Positions 60,906 through 64,000 of a stretch of DNA of 64,000 bases are shown here, piece after piece. A program made the position numbers and the translations under genes. The notes under the pieces were generated by a model. The model saw only the letters and a list, made by a program, of their open reading frames with translations, made no database searches and was not told the DNA's origin. Origin of the DNA: Caldilineaceae bacterium (GTDB lineage: Bacteria > Chloroflexota > Anaerolineae > Caldilineales > Caldilineaceae); contig JAHBVH010000033.1 of the NCBI GenBank assembly GCA_019637645.1, forward strand, positions 26,760 to 90,759, read 5' to 3'. Numbering within the stretch: position 1 is the first letter of the stretch; each line of letters starts with the position of its first letter.

Positions 60906-62285
60906 TTAGATCCGTTCGAAATATCGCTTGCGTTCCCAATCCGTGACAGCCTGATCAAAGGCCGCCTGTTCGACTTCAAAGAAGTGGGTATAGTGGGCCA
61001 CGACATTTTCACCGAAGGTGCGTTTGGCAAAGCTGCTGTTGGCGAAGAGTTCTGTGGCGTCACGCAGCGTTTTGGGCACATGGGGGAGATGTTGCGCGGC
61101 ATAGACATCACCGGTGAAGACGGGGGGTGGCTCAATGCGGTTGGCTATGCCGTCGAGGCCAGACGCCAGCGCCGCGGCGTAGACAAGATAGGGGTTGCAA
61201 TCGGCACCAGGCACGCGCGATTCAATGCGCAAACTGCGGCCATGACCCACCACCCGAAAGCCCGCGGTGCGGTTGTCATGGCTCCAGGCAATGCGCGTGG
61301 GGGCCCAAGAGCCAGCTTGGTAGCGTTTATACGAATTGATGGTCGGCGCATAGAAGACCATCAATTCGGGTAGGTGCTGGAGCCAGCCGCCGAGGAACCA
61401 ACGAAAGCGATCCGAGCACTGGATCGGCCCCAACTGTTCCGTCCCGGCAAAGGCATTTTCTTCGCCGTGCCAGAGGCTGAGATGAACATGGCTGCTCGAC
61501 CCAGCCTGGTCGGCGGCATATTTAGCCATGAAGGTGACGCTCATGCCCAACTGCTCGGCGACTTCTTTGAGGCATTGCTTATAAATCGTGTGGCGGTCGG
61601 CCATGGTGAGAACATCAGCATAGCGCACATTCAGTTCATGCTGGCCTAGCCCCCACTCGCCTTTGGAATTTTCCACCGGAATGCCAGAGGCTTTGAGGTG
61701 GCGGCGGACTGCACCATTAAAGGCTTCTTCGCGCGTGCCTTGCAGGATATGGTAGTCCTCGATGTACCAACCCGCCGGATCCAGCTTTTGATAGCCCTGT
61801 TGCGCGGCGGCTTTGTAGGAATCCGTAAAAAGAAAATATTCGAGCTCTGAGGCCGCTTTGGTCGCAAACCCTTGCGCGCTAGCCTGATCGATCTGTTGTT
61901 TCAGCAAGGAACGCGGGGCATAGGGCACCCGCGCATGGCTCTTTTCATCTGCCACATCGCATAGGATCAAGGCCGAGCGATCCAGCCAACTGGCGACGCG
62001 CAAGGTGGCTAGATCGGGCACCAGATGGAAATCGCCATAGCCGCGTTCCCAATTCGCATAGCTGTAGCCGGGCACCGGTTCCATCTCCATATCAACGGTC
62101 AGGAGATAATCACAGCCATGGGTCCCTTGGTTGGCAATATCCTCCAGAAAGAACTCGGCATCAAACCGTTTGCCCATCAAGCGACCATAGAGATCGGTAA
62201 AGGCCACGACGACCGTGTCAATGGCGCCCGTTGCTACCTGTTGCTGTAGCTCCTCTACGGTAAGCATTCCCCGTAACATTGTCAT
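60906..62285 (-). CDS. Glutamine synthetase family ligase
   Basis: N-terminal beta-grasp (VVVAFTDLYGRLMGKRFDAEFFLED) and a catalytic barrel with ELEYFLFTDSY, GLGQHELNVRYADVLTMADRH, GSSSHVHLSLWH, PTINSYKRYQAGSWAPTRIAWSHDNRTAGFRV. Length 459. This fits gamma-glutamyl-amine-synthetase-like or type-I-related proteins rather than the main GlnA. It may ligate glutamate to a polyamine or other amine. The start at 62285 has AGGAGCCACGT upstream. The heptamer array lies between it and cas1. Confidence 0.85.
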   Translation of the reverse strand: MTMLRGMLTVEELQQQVATGAIDTVVVAFTDLYGRLMGKRFDAEFFLEDIANQGTHGCDYLLTVDMEMEPVPGYSYANWERGYGDFHLVPDLATLRVASWLDRSALILCDVADEKSHARVPYAPRSLLKQQIDQASAQGFATKAASELEYFLFTDSYKAAAQQGYQKLDPAGWYIEDYHILQGTREEAFNGAVRRHLKASGIPVENSKGEWGLGQHELNVRYADVLTMADRHTIYKQCLKEVAEQLGMSVTFMAKYAADQAGSSSHVHLSLWHGEENAFAGTEQLGPIQCSDRFRWFLGGWLQHLPELMVFYAPTINSYKRYQAGSWAPTRIAWSHDNRTAGFRVVGHGRSLRIESRVPGADCNPYLVYAAALASGLDGIANRIEPPPVFTGDVYAAQHLPHVPKTLRDATELFANSSFAKRTFGENVVAHYTHFFEVEQAAFDQAVTDWERKRYFERI

Positions 62286-62305
62286 ACGTGGCTCCTGATA
62301 GTGGT

Positions 62306-62444
62306 GGTCATTGGTCATTGGTCATTTGTCATTGGTCCTTTGTCACTTGTCCTTTGTCATTGGTCCTTTGTCACTTGTCCTTTGTCACTTGTCCTTTGTC
62401 ACTTGTCCTTTGTCATTGGTCCTTTGTCATTGGTCCTTTGTCAT
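62306..62444. repeat. Heptamer tandem array between cas1 and the GS-like gene
   Basis: About 20 units of a 7-base repeat (TTGTCAT, TTGGTCC, TTGTCCT, TTGTCAC types). It lies upstream of the GS-like gene on the minus strand. The repeats are degenerate and too short for CRISPR. Confidence 0.85.
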
Positions 62445-62458
62445 CGACTAGACCGTAA

Positions 62459-62509
62459 CCAATAACCAATGACCAATGACCAATGACAAAGGACCAATGA
62501 CCAATAACG
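62459..62509. repeat. Inverted heptamer array next to the cas1 stop
   Basis: Seven or so units of ACCAATG/ACAAAGG run in the opposite orientation to the 62306 array, three bases from the cas1 stop. The two arrays could form a long hairpin in either transcript. Confidence 0.8.
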
Positions 62510-62511
62510 CA

Positions 62512-63588
62512 TCAGCGCACTTGAAAAGGTCGATACGCTGGGATCTCGCCGAGGAGGAACTTGGCAAGGAGGCGGGCTTGGAGTTCGAGGCAGCGCCGGT
62601 AGCTGGCTTTATAGCCAAAGATGGGATGTTGAATTTCCGTATTAAGGCGTGTTTCAAATTGTTGCAGAAATAGTTTGCGGCCAGTCACAGTCAGTTGATA
62701 GGCCCCGAGTTGTTCTTCAAAATGCTTGGCCTGGAGAATCCCTTTGTTGATCACGGTGAGGACCACCGAGTCGACAATGGGGGTGCGCATCTCTTCCATG
62801 AGATCCAGGGCGAGGGCTGGTTTGCCATAGCCCTCGCTGTGTAGAAAGCCGATGTACGGATCAAAGCCGACAATTTGTGCCGCACTGAGCACATGATTCA
62901 TGAGCAAGGTATAGCCAAAGCTCAGCAGCGCGTTGATCGGATCCGTGGGCGGGCGGCGATGACGGCCGGTGAAGCCAAGTTCCTGTTTGAAGAGGGTGCC
63001 ATAGCCGCGAAAGAAGGCCGCCGCGCCTGCTCCTTCCATGCCTTGGAGCGCGCCCAACGCCGAGCCTTGTTGGGGGCGTGTGGGGTCCAGGGGGCCGTCT
63101 TCTTCGATCTCTAGCCGTTCCACTTCGGTAATCATCTCGCCCAGGGTGGTGGCGGCCCCGTTCAAGAGGGCAGACTGGGTTGCTTCTGTGACAGTGCGGT
63201 TGCTGCGCAAGAGCAGGGTACGTTGGTTGTGGAGCTTGCCACGCACAAAGCGCGCGGCCAAGCTGACGCGCTGGCGATAGGTGGTATGGGCGCGAAATTG
63301 CGCGGTCCGTACAAAGACATTTTTGGTGACTTCGGGAGCGAGGCGACCTTTGAAGCGTCCCCAGAAGTCACAAAAACAGATATCCGCATTCTGGTCGAGC
63401 AGGGCCAGGAGCGCTGGTGTGGTGACAGTGCTATCACCCAGCACCACCACCTGTTCTACCTTCATGAGCGGAATCGTGACTTTGCGGGCGGCTGTCCCAG
63501 CTTCCTGGTTGGCTGGAATTTTTACCGTCAAAGTCTCGCCGTCTTTATTGACAACACTATAGGGTTCGGTGAGATAAAGCGTGGTCAT
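62512..63588 (-). CDS. cas1: CRISPR-associated endonuclease Cas1
   Basis: Integrase of new spacers. The metal-binding catalytic residues Glu185 (GMEGAGAAAFF), His250 (GFLHSEGYGKPALALDLMEEMR) and Asp262/Glu265 are present. 358 residues is typical for a type I/III Cas1 with its own C-terminal domain. The start codon at 63588 lies inside the upstream heptamer array, which provides an AAGGAC-like sequence upstream. cas4 is 58 bases upstream. No cas2 follows. Confidence 0.93.
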   Translation of the reverse strand: MTTLYLTEPYSVVNKDGETLTVKIPANQEAGTAARKVTIPLMKVEQVVVLGDSTVTTPALLALLDQNADICFCDFWGRFKGRLAPEVTKNVFVRTAQFRAHTTYRQRVSLAARFVRGKLHNQRTLLLRSNRTVTEATQSALLNGAATTLGEMITEVERLEIEEDGPLDPTRPQQGSALGALQGMEGAGAAAFFRGYGTLFKQELGFTGRHRRPPTDPINALLSFGYTLLMNHVLSAAQIVGFDPYIGFLHSEGYGKPALALDLMEEMRTPIVDSVVLTVINKGILQAKHFEEQLGAYQLTVTGRKLFLQQFETRLNTEIQHPIFGYKASYRRCLELQARLLAKFLLGEIPAYRPFQVR

Positions 63589-63638
63589 TGGTCATTTGTC
63601 CTTGGTCCTTGGTCCTTGGTCATTTGTCATTGGTCATG
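63583..63638. repeat. Heptamer array in the cas4-cas1 gap
   Basis: Eight or so units (TTGGTCA, TTTGTCC, TTGGTCC types) fill the space between cas4 and cas1 and include the cas1 start codon. On the minus strand it supplies AAGGACCAAGGAC, a possible ribosome site. Confidence 0.8.
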
Positions 63639-63646
63639 GGGCTTGG

Positions 63647-64000
63647 CTATCGTTGTTTGCCTGTGTGATGGAGCTGGGCTGTTTCTTTGGGTAGGCAAAC
63701 CTCATACAGGCTACAGCCTTGGCAGCGCTGGGGTTGATCGGTGTGGGCGGGGATACGGTCATGAGCCAAGGTCAAGCGGATTTGTTGAAGATAGCTGCGT
63801 GTTTGGGCGCGCAGCGCTTCGGTAAAGGGCACAGTGACGCGGCGACGGCTGCCAAAGTAGAAGAGGGCGCCTTCGGGAATCGCCTTGCCGGTCATCTCTT
63901 CGAGGCAGAGCGCTTGGGCGCAAAGTTGGGCTTCGTCATTACTCCACTTGCCCTGGTGGCCCTGTTTGTATTCCACCGGAACCAACTGGCCATCGGCATG
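63647..64000 (-). CDS. cas4: CRISPR-associated exonuclease Cas4, 5' end cut by window
   Basis: The frame is open to the window edge, where it reads HADGQ before LVPVEYKQG. The visible C-terminal part has the nuclease Glu-x-Lys (VEYKQ), DEAQLCAQALCLEEMTG, GALFYFGSRRRV, and three of the Fe-S cysteines in RCQGCSLYEVC. Cas4 trims pre-spacers and helps Cas1 select those with the right PAM. The first third (with the other Cys and the catalytic Asp) is missing only because of the window. Confidence 0.88.
   Translation of the reverse strand, partial: HADGQLVPVEYKQGHQGKWSNDEAQLCAQALCLEEMTGKAIPEGALFYFGSRRRVTVPFTEALRAQTRSYLQQIRLTLAHDRIPAHTDQPQRCQGCSLYEVCLPKETAQLHHTGKQR

Noticed and set aside
62306..62509. 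Possible CRISPR array near cas1
   Set aside because: The repeat unit is 7 bases with no spacers. It is a heptamer tandem array.
1..64000. tRNA and rRNA genes
   Set aside because: Scanned by eye for the T-loop GGTTCGAATCC-type and other conserved segments; none found. A covariance-model search would be needed to exclude them.
1..64000. Insertion sequences or transposase genes
   Set aside because: No DDE, HUH or serine/tyrosine recombinase pattern seen in any long frame; the palindromic elements are too short to encode one.

Overview
The window looks like a chromosomal segment of a filamentous Chloroflexota (class Chloroflexia is the best guess; no rRNA is present to confirm this). The basis is the end of the spc/alpha ribosomal operon with a TTG-started rpoA, the mix of DUF3618/holin/YihY membrane proteins, the MeaB and B12-binding methylmalonyl-CoA genes, PA14 and regulatory-like surface proteins, an HTH-fused citrate synthase, and many intergenic palindromes. 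No transposase, tRNA or CRISPR array is visible. Both ends cut genes: secY on the left and cas4 on the right.

Layout. 1-8.6 kb: secY, adk, map, rpmJ, rpsM, rpsK, rpsD, rpoA, rplQ, truA, rplM, rpsI, all rightward and ending in a terminator; infA is not between map and rpmJ. 8.6-11.5 kb: MoaB-like protein, transaldolase, thioredoxin. 11.5-16.6 kb, leftward: M50-like membrane protease, NTF2-like lipoprotein, EpsI-like protein, exosortase, PA14 surface protein. 17.1-25.0 kb, rightward: a cluster built around two catalytically broken P-type ATPase homologues, with an Sfp-type phosphopantetheinyl transferase, a type II thioesterase, a truncated MscS-like channel, two unrecognised or poorly known membrane proteins and an SGNH hydrolase. 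This is the strongest candidate for an undescribed system.

25.0-36.8 kb: FAD oxidoreductases, endonuclease III, DUF1328, YihY, a GlgB-like GH13 enzyme, a ferritin-like protein, a three-gene envelope-stress set (coiled coil, holin-like, DUF3618 with LEA-like tail), and a receiver domain lacking its phospho-acceptor Asp. 37.1-41.8 kb: divergent citrate synthases (one HTH-fused) around a promoter/operator region, two gene remnants (VOC and MFS) and a P450. 41.8-46.5 kb: a cupin/AhpD/CMD/thioredoxin-Rdx/luciferase-like monooxygenase group. 47.3-57.5 kb: secreted PLD, a large repeat-rich surface protein, PseI, MeaB, a B12-binding subunit and a surface protein with hendecad repeats. 57.5-62.3 kb: DEAD-box helicase, two small unknowns, SDR, glutamine-synthetase-like ligase. 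62.5-64.0 kb: cas1 and cas4 without cas2.

Outside the ribosomal region the intergenic DNA is packed with palindromes. One family (core CCTGACAGGTTT..AAACCTGTCAGG, often preceded by ATAGGACTTAC) occurs about a dozen times and only between genes. A second family is built on GACGCGGAT/ATCCGCGTC. Heptamer arrays (TTGTCAT/TTGGTCC types) flank cas1 and include its start region.
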